DNA from: Fidelibacterota bacterium
GTDB taxonomy: Bacteria; Fidelibacterota; Marinisomatia; Marinisomatales; UBA8229
Direction of reading: 5' to 3'
Assembly (NCBI GenBank): GCA_003535775.1
Contig: DPYO01000078.1
Coordinates: 1-9,498, forward strand
DNA length: 9,498 nt
Shown here: positions 1 to 8,076 of the stretch, piece by piece
Layout of the letters: each line of letters starts with the position of its first letter
How positions within the stretch are numbered: position 1 is the first letter of the stretch
Translations under genes and position numbers: made by a program
Notes under the pieces: generated by a model
Databases searched by the model: none
What the model was told of the DNA's origin: nothing
What the model saw: the letters and a program-made list of their open reading frames with translations, nothing else

Positions 1-1
1 T

Positions 2-1168
2 GTTTCTCCCGGAAAAACAATAAAAATGGACGATATAATCATTGTTCTTGAATCAGAAAAGGCGTCAATGGAAATACCGGCAGAAATTGAAGGAAAAGTA
101 AAAAAAGTGCTGATTGGTCCAGGGTCTACTGTTACAGCTGGACAGTGTCTAATTACCGTAGAAACGACCGGTAAAAAAACATCTAAAAAGGAAGTAAAAG
201 AAAAAAGAGAATCGTCAAAGCCCGCGATAATAGCAGCAGTAGAGCCGAAGAAACAAAGAAAAGTTAAACAAGACATAGACAGGGTTTTCGCCTCTCCCGG
301 GGTTCGCCGGTTATCTCGCGAATTAAAGATAGACTTACAAACCATAAAAGGAACGGGCCCAAAAGGCCGCGCCACCAAAGAGGATTTACATAGTTTTATT
401 AGAAATAAGATGGAAGGGTTCGGCGGAAGTCCCCACCGCCCCGGGCCAGAAATTGATTTTTCTCAATGGGGAAAAATTGCAACTCAAAAACTAACAAAAA
501 TCAAGGGCATAATCTCCAGGCGCATGCAACAATCCTGGCAAACGATTCCACATGTTACACAATTTGACGAAGCAGACATTACAGACCTTCGTGCGCACAG
601 ACAAAAACTGAATAAGGACGCGGGCACCAAAAAACAAAAGGTAACCTTCCTGCCGTTTTTTATGAAAACAGTAGCAGATCTCCTTAAGGAAATGCCAATA
701 TTTAACAGCTCCCTTGATCATAGAGGAGAAAATTTAATATTTAAACACTATTTTCATATTGGGTTCGCAGTTGATACGCCAGCAGGCCTAATGGTTCCTG
801 TAGTAAGAGATGTAGATCAAAAAAATATCATCGAAATCTCTAATGAACTGCAAGACCTAAGCCAACGGGCTCGAGACAAGAAACTAAAACCAAGCGAATT
901 AAAAGGGGGAACCTTTACGATTTCAAGCCTTGGTGGTATCGGCGGTACTTTTTTTACGCCCATTATTGATCCGCCGCAAGTGGCCATTTTAGGAATTTCA
1001 GAGAGCTGGTGGGAAAAAGTTTATAATCACAAAAATAAGACCACGCGCCTAAGGTATCTTCTGCCATTTTCATTGTCATATGATCACCGTGTAATTGATG
1101 GAGCAGCAGCGGCAAGGTTTACATCTAGATATGCAGAAACGCTGGCCAGAGCAGATAATTATAAATAA
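2..1168 (+). CDS. aceF: Pyruvate dehydrogenase E2, dihydrolipoamide acetyltransferase (5' partial)
   Basis: This is the cytoplasmic E2 core of a 2-oxoacid dehydrogenase complex. It takes an acetyl group from E1 on a swinging lipoyl arm and passes it to coenzyme A. The reading frame is open from base 2 and already encodes lipoyl-domain sequence before the ATG at 26, so that ATG is internal and the true start lies left of the window. Counting from that Met, the lipoyl domain carries the ESEKAS motif with the lipoylated Lys12 (codon 59-61). A Lys/Glu-rich linker follows (about 48-85), then the peripheral subunit-binding domain (about 87-125), then the catalytic domain (about 150-380). The DHRVIDG motif has catalytic His354 (codon 1085-1087) and Asp358. 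The C-terminal part most resembles AceF-type pyruvate E2, although substrate is harder to fix than family. The number of lipoyl domains cannot be seen. The gene ends in tandem stops TAA TAG, and lpdA follows after 7 bases. Confidence 0.93.
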   Translation, partial: VSPGKTIKMDDIIIVLESEKASMEIPAEIEGKVKKVLIGPGSTVTAGQCLITVETTGKKTSKKEVKEKRESSKPAIIAAVEPKKQRKVKQDIDRVFASPGVRRLSRELKIDLQTIKGTGPKGRATKEDLHSFIRNKMEGFGGSPHRPGPEIDFSQWGKIATQKLTKIKGIISRRMQQSWQTIPHVTQFDEADITDLRAHRQKLNKDAGTKKQKVTFLPFFMKTVADLLKEMPIFNSSLDHRGENLIFKHYFHIGFAVDTPAGLMVPVVRDVDQKNIIEISNELQDLSQRARDKKLKPSELKGGTFTISSLGGIGGTFFTPIIDPPQVAILGISESWWEKVYNHKNKTTRLRYLLPFSLSYDHRVIDGAAAARFTSRYAETLARADNYK

Positions 1169-1175
1169 TAGTTAA

Positions 1176-2597
1176 ATGGCAAAAAAAACAAGAGCTGAGT
1201 TTGTCGTAATTGGCGCAGGGCCTGGTGGGTATACTGCTGCATTCCGTTTAGCTGATCTCGGGAAAGGGGTTTTGTTGATTGATCGCGACCCAACATTGGG
1301 GGGCGTGTGTTTAAACCGTGGCTGTATTCCTTCTAAGGCCTTATTACATGTTTCGAAAATAATGAATGAAGCAAAAGAACTGTCAAAGTCGGGGGTGATT
1401 TTTGGGAAACCAAAAATTGATTTAGGTGCCCTTCGTAAACAAAAAGATAAAACCGTTAGAAGATTAGTTATGGGTTTGGACCAAATGGCCAGGGCCAGAA
1501 AAATCAAAACACTAGAGGGGTATGCTGCCTTTAATTCTAACACAGAATTGAGTGTTAAAACAGCCAACGAAACAATTAATGTTTCTTTTGAAAAATGTAT
1601 TATAGCGGTTGGGTCTGTTTCTTCAGGGATTCCAGGAGTGCCAATGGATCACCCCTCGGTACTGACATCAAAAACCGCATTAGAATTAAAAGAGATTCCG
1701 GAAACAATGTTAGTGATTGGTGGGGGGGCAGTCGGACTAGAGCTGGGCCAGGTATATGCCACGCTTGGCACAAAAGTAACCATTGTTGAGTTTATGCAAA
1801 CCCTTATCCCCGCAGCAGATTTTGATATTGTTGAGCCACTTCGTAAAAAGCTAGAAAGACAAGGAATCACAGTTTTACTCTCATCTAGAGTGAAAAAAGT
1901 TGAAATAAGAGGAAAAAGTGCTTTAAGTGTATCAATTCAAAATAGAGAAAGAAACACAAAAAAGATATTTGATCGAGTGTTAGTGGCCGTTGGACGAACT
2001 CCAAATAAAGATTTATTAAATCTAGAGAAAACAGACGTTGCAACAGATGACTCTGGCTATATCAGAGTAGATGAATATCAGCGAACATCAATTGATACAA
2101 TATTTGCTATTGGAGATATTGTAGGCCACCCAATGTTGGCTCACAAAGCCTCACACCAAGGAAAGGTGGCCGCAGAAGTGGCTGCGGGAAAACCGGCCGT
2201 ATTTGATGCGTCGGCAATTCCTAATGTGGTGTATACTGATCCAGAGGTCGCTTGGGCAGGGTTGACAGAAAAAGAAGCAAAAGAAATGGATATTGCATAT
2301 AAAACCGGAGAATTCCCTTGGGCCGCAAGCGGGAAGGCGGCTATTCTTGGTGCTAGTGAAGGAAAAACAAAAATTTTATTTGATTCAGACACCCAGAGAA
2401 TACTAGGCATTGGCATTGTTGGACCCGGAGCCGGAGATTTAATTGCAGAAGGAGCGTTGGCAATTGAAATGGGGGCAGATGCAGAAGATATAGGTCTAAC
2501 AGTACATCCACACCCGACTATGAGCGAAACCATTGGTAATGCATCAGAGATGGTAACCGGAACAGTAACAGATATTTATTTAAACCATAAAGACTAA
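1176..2597 (+). CDS. lpdA: Dihydrolipoamide dehydrogenase (E3)
   Basis: This flavoprotein reoxidises dihydrolipoamide on E2 and passes electrons through FAD to NAD+. At 473 residues it is full length for the family. The FAD-binding GxGxxG is at residues 13-18. The redox disulfide is Cys45/Cys50 in GGVCLNRGCIPSK. The NAD-binding GGGAVG is at 182-187, with Glu205 at the end of the following strand as expected for NAD rather than NADP. The second FAD motif, AIGDIVG, is at 311-317. The C-terminal dimer-interface HPHPTMSE supplies the catalytic base His446 and its partner Glu451. No key residue is missing. The ATG at 1176 leaves the canonical short N-terminus before the FAD strand. No Shine-Dalgarno sequence precedes it, and codons 2-5 are A-rich (a run of eight A from 1181), so initiation probably depends on coupling with the E2 gene 7 bases upstream. 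It ends in tandem stops TAA TAG. Confidence 0.96.
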   Translation: MAKKTRAEFVVIGAGPGGYTAAFRLADLGKGVLLIDRDPTLGGVCLNRGCIPSKALLHVSKIMNEAKELSKSGVIFGKPKIDLGALRKQKDKTVRRLVMGLDQMARARKIKTLEGYAAFNSNTELSVKTANETINVSFEKCIIAVGSVSSGIPGVPMDHPSVLTSKTALELKEIPETMLVIGGGAVGLELGQVYATLGTKVTIVEFMQTLIPAADFDIVEPLRKKLERQGITVLLSSRVKKVEIRGKSALSVSIQNRERNTKKIFDRVLVAVGRTPNKDLLNLEKTDVATDDSGYIRVDEYQRTSIDTIFAIGDIVGHPMLAHKASHQGKVAAEVAAGKPAVFDASAIPNVVYTDPEVAWAGLTEKEAKEMDIAYKTGEFPWAASGKAAILGASEGKTKILFDSDTQRILGIGIVGPGAGDLIAEGALAIEMGADAEDIGLTVHPHPTMSETIGNASEMVTGTVTDIYLNHKD

Positions 2598-2598
2598 T

Positions 2599-2604
2599 AG
2601 GGGG
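2599..2604 (+). promoter_or_regulatory. Ribosome binding site of the metalloprotease gene
   Basis: The purine run AGGGGG lies 6 bases before the ATG at 2611 and supports that start. It is the only start in the window with a recognisable Shine-Dalgarno-like element. Its first two bases belong to the second of the tandem stop codons of lpdA. The match to the consensus AGGAGG is partial. Confidence 0.55.
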
Positions 2605-2610
2605 TTTCTC

Positions 2611-5184
2611 ATGAAAGTTAATAAACTATCGCTCTTCTTTGTTTTTGTTTTTTATGGTACAACAGTAGCCTTTGGGTATAGCCTTAATCAAAACCCAGGC
2701 CACACAAAGGCGGCTGAAAAAGATTCCACAAAGGAACCGACCGAGTCTCTAGATCAAAAAGTAAAGGGAATGATAACGTTTGCGGGGTTATTTACATTTT
2801 ATCAGGACACGACAGACGGAAGCTTGTTTATGTTAATAGAAAAAACCCAGGTAGGTGAAGAGTTTATTTATTTTGTTCAGTCAGTAGATGGGGTTGTAGA
2901 TGTTCATTTTAATCGTGGATCTTATCGGAAAAGTAGAGTTTTTTCTATACAAAAATATTTTAATAGAATAGAACTAGTTAATGAAAACGCGTCCTTTTAT
3001 TTTGATCCCAACAATGCTTTAAGCCGTGCGAAGAATGCTAACATAAGCCCCTCAATTATTGCTTCACAAAAAATAGTTGCAACAGATTCATTAAAAAATA
3101 AGTATTTAATAGAGGCAGATGGATTCTTTTTAAGTGAAAACCTTCAACAAATTAAACCAACCCCACCCCCGGGGAACGAAAAGAGCAAACGATTTAATCT
3201 TGGGAGCCTAAACAAAGAAAAGAGCAAATATTTATTGGTTAAAAGTTATCCAATGAATTCGGATGTTATTGTGCAGTATGTTTATGATAATCCCGAACCA
3301 CAAACGAGGGGAAGTAGTGGTGTCACAGATCCGCGCTCTGTTAACATTACGCTCAGGCATAGTTTTCTTGAGATGCCGGACAATGATTATATCCCGAGGT
3401 TTGAAGACCCTCGAATAGGATATTTTACGACCCAGGTTACTGACATGACCTCTACAAGCGTAACCCCCTATCGTGATCTGGTACACCGGTGGAATCTCAA
3501 AAAGAAAAATCCTGAAGAAGAACTGTCAGAACCAGTAAAACCGATTGTGTTTTGGATTGAAAATACAACCCCAGTTGAATTTCGCCCCACAGTGGAAGAA
3601 GGCGTTTTGGCCTGGAATAAATCTTTTGAAAAGGCCGGGTTTATCAACGCAGTTCAGGTAAAAACACAACCAGACGATGCTGAATGGGATGCGGGGGATA
3701 TTCGATATAATGTGTTGCGCTGGACATCCTCCCCAAGCCCGCCTTTTGGAGGATACGGGCCAAGCTTCGTGAACCCGAGAACGGGTGAAATACTAGGTGC
3801 AGACATTATGCTGGAATATGTTTATTTCACAAACCGTGTAAAATATGATTTTCTATACAAACCGGAACTGTTTGATGGGGATGTAAATAACTGTAATGCA
3901 GGAGAATTCATTCATCAGGGAAATTTGTTTGGAATGACTGTTCTAAATTTTGGAAGTAATGAAAATTTATTAAAAAAGGAACTGATACGGCAGTCTTTGA
4001 TTCGACTAGTTCTTCATGAGGTGGGACATACGATAGGACTAAACCATAATTTTAAGTCCAGCCACCTTCATAATAATGTTGATATTCACAATAAAGAGCT
4101 TACAGAGAAGGTTGGTCTTACGGGATCTGTCATGGACTATACTCCAGTAAATTTGTCATTGGACACTGAAAAACAAGGACAATATTATTCAACTGTGCCT
4201 GGTGCTTATGACGATTGGGCTATTGAATTTGGGTATTCACCACCAGTTAAGGGTTTGGATCAGGAAAAAAACAGATTAGATAAAATTCTTTCCCGGTCTT
4301 CTAGCCCGGAGCTTCTTTTTGGTAATGATGCTGATGACATGAGATCGCCAGGAAAAGGGATAGACCCGAGAGTAATGATAGGTGACATGTCAAACAACCC
4401 GATTGAATATTCAGAGAGAAGAATTGCATTAATAAATATTCTTATGGAAAGTCTGAGCGGGAAATATGGAATTGATGGAGAATCGTATCACAGGTTGAGA
4501 GATGCTTTTTATATTTTAATCAGAGAATATAGAAATTCAGTAACGACAGTTTCCCGGTTTGTTGGGGGTGTTTATGTTGACCGCTCTTTTGTTGGACAAG
4601 AAGGTGCTGGGTTGCCGTATGAGCCGGTTTCCTATGAAACGCAAAAATATGCAATGTATGTTTTAGAGAAGCTCTTGTTTTCACCAAAATTTTTTCAAAT
4701 GCCGGAGGATCTTGCTAATTACCTTCAACAGCAAAGGCGTGGTTTTAATTTTTTTGGAAAAACAGAAGATCCAAAAATCCATGAAACAATACTGGGTATT
4801 CAAAAATCAGCTTTGAATCACTTAGTTCACGTAAATGTTTTAAAAAGACTAAGTGACTCACAGTTGTATGGAAATGAATATACGCTCAATGAAATGTTGA
4901 ATGACCTGACAAACGCAGTGTTTCAGGAAGATTCAAAAACCGCGGTTAATACCTTCAGGCAAAACCTTCAGGCTGAATATGTCAACAGATTGATTACAAT
5001 TGCAGGGCTGCAAAAAGAGTCTTCTTATGATTATTTATCACAAGCGTCAGCCCTAAAAAACCTTAAAGATATTTTGAAATTGATTTCTAAGAGATCACGA
5101 ACTAATTTGGAAACAAATATTCACCGTGGTTTTTTAGAGCACAAAATATTGACGGCCCTTGATCATAAACAAAAAAAGGGATAG
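2611..5184 (+). CDS. Secreted zinc-dependent metalloprotease (DUF5117/DUF4953 type)
   Basis: This is a large exported protease of 857 residues in a metzincin-like family. Residues 1-22 look like a signal peptide: a Lys-containing start, a Phe/Val-rich core, and possible cleavage after Gly22. About residues 50-210 match the beta-rich DUF5117-type N-terminal region, including a GLFTFYQD..GSLFMLIE stretch. The catalytic domain has the full zinc motif HEVGHTIGLNH, with ligands His469, His473 and His479 and catalytic Glu470. A Met-turn follows in SVMDYTP, with Met508. A helical C-terminal region of about 300 residues follows. The family is known mainly from its fold and motif, and its substrates are largely uncharacterised. 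No lipobox Cys is seen, so it is probably periplasmic or released rather than a lipoprotein. It starts 13 bases after lpdA with a fair ribosome binding site. Its last 26 bases overlap the next gene in another frame. It has a single TAG stop. Confidence 0.88.
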   Translation: MKVNKLSLFFVFVFYGTTVAFGYSLNQNPGHTKAAEKDSTKEPTESLDQKVKGMITFAGLFTFYQDTTDGSLFMLIEKTQVGEEFIYFVQSVDGVVDVHFNRGSYRKSRVFSIQKYFNRIELVNENASFYFDPNNALSRAKNANISPSIIASQKIVATDSLKNKYLIEADGFFLSENLQQIKPTPPPGNEKSKRFNLGSLNKEKSKYLLVKSYPMNSDVIVQYVYDNPEPQTRGSSGVTDPRSVNITLRHSFLEMPDNDYIPRFEDPRIGYFTTQVTDMTSTSVTPYRDLVHRWNLKKKNPEEELSEPVKPIVFWIENTTPVEFRPTVEEGVLAWNKSFEKAGFINAVQVKTQPDDAEWDAGDIRYNVLRWTSSPSPPFGGYGPSFVNPRTGEILGADIMLEYVYFTNRVKYDFLYKPELFDGDVNNCNAGEFIHQGNLFGMTVLNFGSNENLLKKELIRQSLIRLVLHEVGHTIGLNHNFKSSHLHNNVDIHNKELTEKVGLTGSVMDYTPVNLSLDTEKQGQYYSTVPGAYDDWAIEFGYSPPVKGLDQEKNRLDKILSRSSSPELLFGNDADDMRSPGKGIDPRVMIGDMSNNPIEYSERRIALINILMESLSGKYGIDGESYHRLRDAFYILIREYRNSVTTVSRFVGGVYVDRSFVGQEGAGLPYEPVSYETQKYAMYVLEKLLFSPKFFQMPEDLANYLQQQRRGFNFFGKTEDPKIHETILGIQKSALNHLVHVNVLKRLSDSQLYGNEYTLNEMLNDLTNAVFQEDSKTAVNTFRQNLQAEYVNRLITIAGLQKESSYDYLSQASALKNLKDILKLISKRSRTNLETNIHRGFLEHKILTALDHKQKKG

Positions 5185-5644
5185 CCCCTCCCCAAAAACC
5201 CTTGAGGTCATCGGAATTGCTGCCGTTACTGTGAACGGTTACATAGCAAGGAACAGCAGAGAAAAAATACTATGGTCTAAAGATCTGCCTTTATTCAAAA
5301 AACAAACTGAGAACTGTCCAGTTATTATGGGTTCAAATACGCGTAAAACGCTGAGTGATGGTTTGCCGGGCAGAGAAATGATTATTGTTAATAGAACAGA
5401 TGATCCGGCGGATATTTTGAGAAGAATTGATCAAAAACGATGTTTTGTTATTGGGGGAGGAAAAACCTATTCAAAGTTTTCTTCCTATTTAACCCATCTT
5501 TATTTAACGATTCACCCTCGGGTTTTTAAAAGAGGGGTCAGATTGTTTACAAATCTTGAAAAGGAAATATCAATCTCTTTCGTTAGGTTGGTTCCTGTTG
5601 TCGCAGAGGAAGGGATATTTCAATTCCAGTTTAAAGTCGAATAA
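5159..5644 (+). CDS. Dihydrofolate reductase family protein (DHFR/RibD-C fold)
   Basis: This is a small reductase of 161 residues with the NADPH-binding DHFR fold, predicted cytoplasmic. Visible family marks are the first strand and loop IGIAAVTVNGYIA (18-30), Asp42 in SKDLPLFKK at the place of the DHFR active-site acid, PVIMGSNT (54-61), LPGR (69-72), VIGGG with Tyr104 after it, and LYLTIHP with Thr117. The usual LPW segment of true FolA is absent. The loop ILWSK instead resembles the wider DHFR-like/RibD C-terminal group, so dihydrofolate is a plausible but unproven substrate, and a pyrimidine or pterin reductase is an alternative. The start is TTG at 5159. An in-frame stop lies at 5150-5152, and the next ATG/GTG/TTG is the GTG at about 5231, which would remove the first strand. 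The TTG gives an unusual extension of about 16 residues and overlaps the protease gene by 26 bases. No ribosome binding site is evident, so coupling is likely. Confidence 0.8.
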   Translation: MIINKKRDSPSPKTLEVIGIAAVTVNGYIARNSREKILWSKDLPLFKKQTENCPVIMGSNTRKTLSDGLPGREMIIVNRTDDPADILRRIDQKRCFVIGGGKTYSKFSSYLTHLYLTIHPRVFKRGVRLFTNLEKEISISFVRLVPVVAEEGIFQFQFKVE

Positions 5645-5647
5645 CCG

Positions 5648-8074
5648 ATGAAACCAGGAAACAAACGTTTGATTAAAACCCTTTTATTTCTTTTCTCTCT
5701 AGGCTTTTTTAGTTTTGTGATGATAAGGATATTCTTCACACAAGAATTGCCAGTATATGAGGGAACAGTCCCCATGACAAAAATAAAGGATACAGTAGAA
5801 GTGTTTACAGATCAATTTGGGGTTCCACATATTTTTGCAAACAACGAAAAAGACCTGTTTTTAGTTGCAGGATATGTTTCTGCTCGAGAAAGATTGTTTC
5901 AAATGTCCATGGTTTTAAATGCTGTTCGGGGAGAGTTGGCATCTGTGTTGGGAGACGAATATCTTTCTGCAGATATTTATTTACGTACATGGAGGATTCA
6001 TGACATTTCAAAAAAAATAACAGAAAAGATGGATTTGGAAACTAAAAAGATAATGGAATCCTTTTGTCAGGGAATCAACCTTTGGATCGACGAAACAAGA
6101 GACAACCTGCCCTTGGAGTTCCGAATTCTAGGGATAAAACCACAGTACTGGAAACCATCTGATGTTGTTGGATATGCCCGGATGATGGCGCACGAGCTTC
6201 AGTCTTCATGGAAAGCAGAAATTGTTTATGGTGCTGTAGCACAATTTTTTGGAATGAATAAGCTTGCGGAAATATATCCAGGATATAGTGAAACACAACC
6301 AATAATATCAGAACACCTTAAAAAAGAAGAGACCAAAACCGTTTACAATAAAATTCTAGAAAACGAATTTTTTATTCGAGATATTTTACACTTTAGGTCA
6401 CCAGACATCGGCTCTAACAGTTGGGTACTCTCTGGTGCCTTGACCGAAACTGGGAAGCCCCTTTTGGCAAATGACCCTCATCTGGAGTTTTCTCAACCAG
6501 CAAGGTGGTATGAAATGCACCTAAAGGGAGGCAGGTTCAACGTTAGTGGTGTATGTATAGCAGGAATCCCGGTCCCCATTATCGGACAAAATGAAACATG
6601 TGCCTGGGGCTTTACTAATAGCATGGTAGATGACGTAGACTTTTTTATTGAAACAATGCATCCTGATAATCCAAACAAATATAAAAAAGGGGACGAATGG
6701 TTGGACGTAGAACTAATCAAGGAAACCATTCCCCTTAAAGAAGGCGCTGATACGACTATTGTAATTAGAATGACGCATCATGGTCCTATAATCAGCGATA
6801 TTCATCCGCTTTTAAAAGGACAAGAAACAGCAGTATCAATAGCATGGACAGGGCACTGGATCACAAGTGAAATTGATGGATTTTTTAAGCTTAATCTCAT
6901 GAAAGATTGGGAGGACTTTACTGAAGCCACAAGCCTTTTTGGAGTTCCGGGGCAAAACATGGTTTATGCAGATGTTCATGGGAATATAGGCTGGCGTGCT
7001 GCGGTGTATATACCTCTCCGGAAAAAGGGAGAAAGCCTAATACCAAGGCCAGGCCATGATCCCACATATGATTGGTTTGGAAAGGTGCCGTTTGATGAAA
7101 TGCCCTATTTGTTGAATCCAGAACGGGGTTACATTATTACTGCAAACAACAAAACAATTGATAATACGTTTCCGTATTATATTTCTGGGCTTTGGGCTGA
7201 CCCGAGCAGAGCTCAGCAGATTTTGAAAAGAGTTCAATCTCTTGATAAGGCCTCTGTTAAAGATATGAAGTCAATACAGTTAGATGTTACATCGCCCTTT
7301 GCCAGAGAAATAACCCCATATTTTTTGGCAACAGAGACCGGAACAGAAAGAAAAAATTTAAAAAAGGCCTATGGTCTGCTTAAAAACTGGAAAGGGGAGG
7401 AGTCAATAGAATCTGCCGCGGCATTGTTATTTCATTCAGCAATAAATAAACTGATTAGAAATATCTATGGTGACGAAATGGCTTTGCTTGGTGATCATTA
7501 TTTAGAGGCATTTATAGGATTAAAATATTTACATTCAAGGAACTTGCGAGATATCTTAAAAAAAGACAAATCTTCTTGGTTTGATGATGTTCGGACGGAT
7601 AAACTTGTTGAAACCAGAGATGAAATCCTAAAAAGATCCTTGGAAGAAGCTGTGAATGAACTGGAAGAACGGGTTGGTCCTAACTCCAACAGCTGGGAGT
7701 GGGGGAAGGAACACAACTTGACCCATCCCCATGTTTTGGGAAAAATAAAGATATTAAACTGGTTGTTTAAATTTAATGTGGGCCCCTTCCTATCTGGAGG
7801 ATCAGACAAGACCCCCAATGCAGGCGGATACTCATTCAACAAACCATTCAAACAAACAGCAGGTGCTTCCATGCGTAGAATTGTAGACTTCAGCAATCTG
7901 AACGAAACAAATATGATTTTGCCCACAGGACAATCTGGTCTTTATAACAGTCCACACTACCGTGACCAGGCAAAGCTTTATCATTTTGGAAGGTATAGGA
8001 TCACTAGGTTTGATGAAAAGTTTATTAGAGAAAGCGATAATTATAAACGTTTGGTTTTAGTTCCAGAGCTATAG
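5648..8074 (+). CDS. Penicillin acylase family Ntn hydrolase, membrane-anchored
   Basis: This is an 808-residue amidohydrolase precursor that cuts itself into alpha and beta chains. Residues 11-30 form a hydrophobic segment after a Lys/Arg-rich start. It lacks a clear cleavage site, so it probably acts as an inner-membrane anchor facing the periplasm. The self-cleavage site is Gly255-Ser256 in IGSNSW, making Ser256 the beta-chain nucleophile (codon 6413-6415). Other family marks are NDPHL with His278 (beta position 23), AWGFTN (319-324), and the ANN motif at 499-501, which fits the conserved oxyanion Asn. The C-terminal GQSG..SPHYRDQ signature precedes a short tail. Length and order match the family. 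Members hydrolyse penicillins, N-acyl-homoserine lactones and other N-acyl compounds, and the native substrate cannot be read from sequence. The ATG lies 3 bases after the DHFR-like gene and has no clear Shine-Dalgarno sequence. It ends in tandem stops TAG TAG, the second merging into the next start codon. Confidence 0.9.
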   Translation: MKPGNKRLIKTLLFLFSLGFFSFVMIRIFFTQELPVYEGTVPMTKIKDTVEVFTDQFGVPHIFANNEKDLFLVAGYVSARERLFQMSMVLNAVRGELASVLGDEYLSADIYLRTWRIHDISKKITEKMDLETKKIMESFCQGINLWIDETRDNLPLEFRILGIKPQYWKPSDVVGYARMMAHELQSSWKAEIVYGAVAQFFGMNKLAEIYPGYSETQPIISEHLKKEETKTVYNKILENEFFIRDILHFRSPDIGSNSWVLSGALTETGKPLLANDPHLEFSQPARWYEMHLKGGRFNVSGVCIAGIPVPIIGQNETCAWGFTNSMVDDVDFFIETMHPDNPNKYKKGDEWLDVELIKETIPLKEGADTTIVIRMTHHGPIISDIHPLLKGQETAVSIAWTGHWITSEIDGFFKLNLMKDWEDFTEATSLFGVPGQNMVYADVHGNIGWRAAVYIPLRKKGESLIPRPGHDPTYDWFGKVPFDEMPYLLNPERGYIITANNKTIDNTFPYYISGLWADPSRAQQILKRVQSLDKASVKDMKSIQLDVTSPFAREITPYFLATETGTERKNLKKAYGLLKNWKGEESIESAAALLFHSAINKLIRNIYGDEMALLGDHYLEAFIGLKYLHSRNLRDILKKDKSSWFDDVRTDKLVETRDEILKRSLEEAVNELEERVGPNSNSWEWGKEHNLTHPHVLGKIKILNWLFKFNVGPFLSGGSDKTPNAGGYSFNKPFKQTAGASMRRIVDFSNLNETNMILPTGQSGLYNSPHYRDQAKLYHFGRYRITRFDEKFIRESDNYKRLVLVPEL

Positions 8075-8076
8075 TA

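Noticed and set aside
26..28. ATG at 26 as the start of the E2 gene
   Set aside because: The in-frame bases from 2 encode VSPGKTIK, a normal part of the lipoyl domain immediately before the MDD stretch. The ATG is internal and the gene is cut by the window edge.
1172..1567. Minus-strand open frame of 131 codons opposite lpdA, with similar ones at 2141-2533 and 7498-7926
   Set aside because: Each lies antisense to a well-supported gene, has no recognisable domain or ribosome binding site, and has composition typical of a shadow frame.
1722..1728. Run of seven G in lpdA as a phase-variation tract
   Set aside because: It encodes the required GGG of the NAD-binding motif in a housekeeping gene. 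Seven bases is short for a switch, and the frame is intact.
2262..2267. TTGACA inside lpdA as a -35 box for the downstream genes
   Set aside because: No good -10 element stands at 16-18 bases; the 17-base position reads AATGGA. It is inside coding sequence about 340 bases from the next start.
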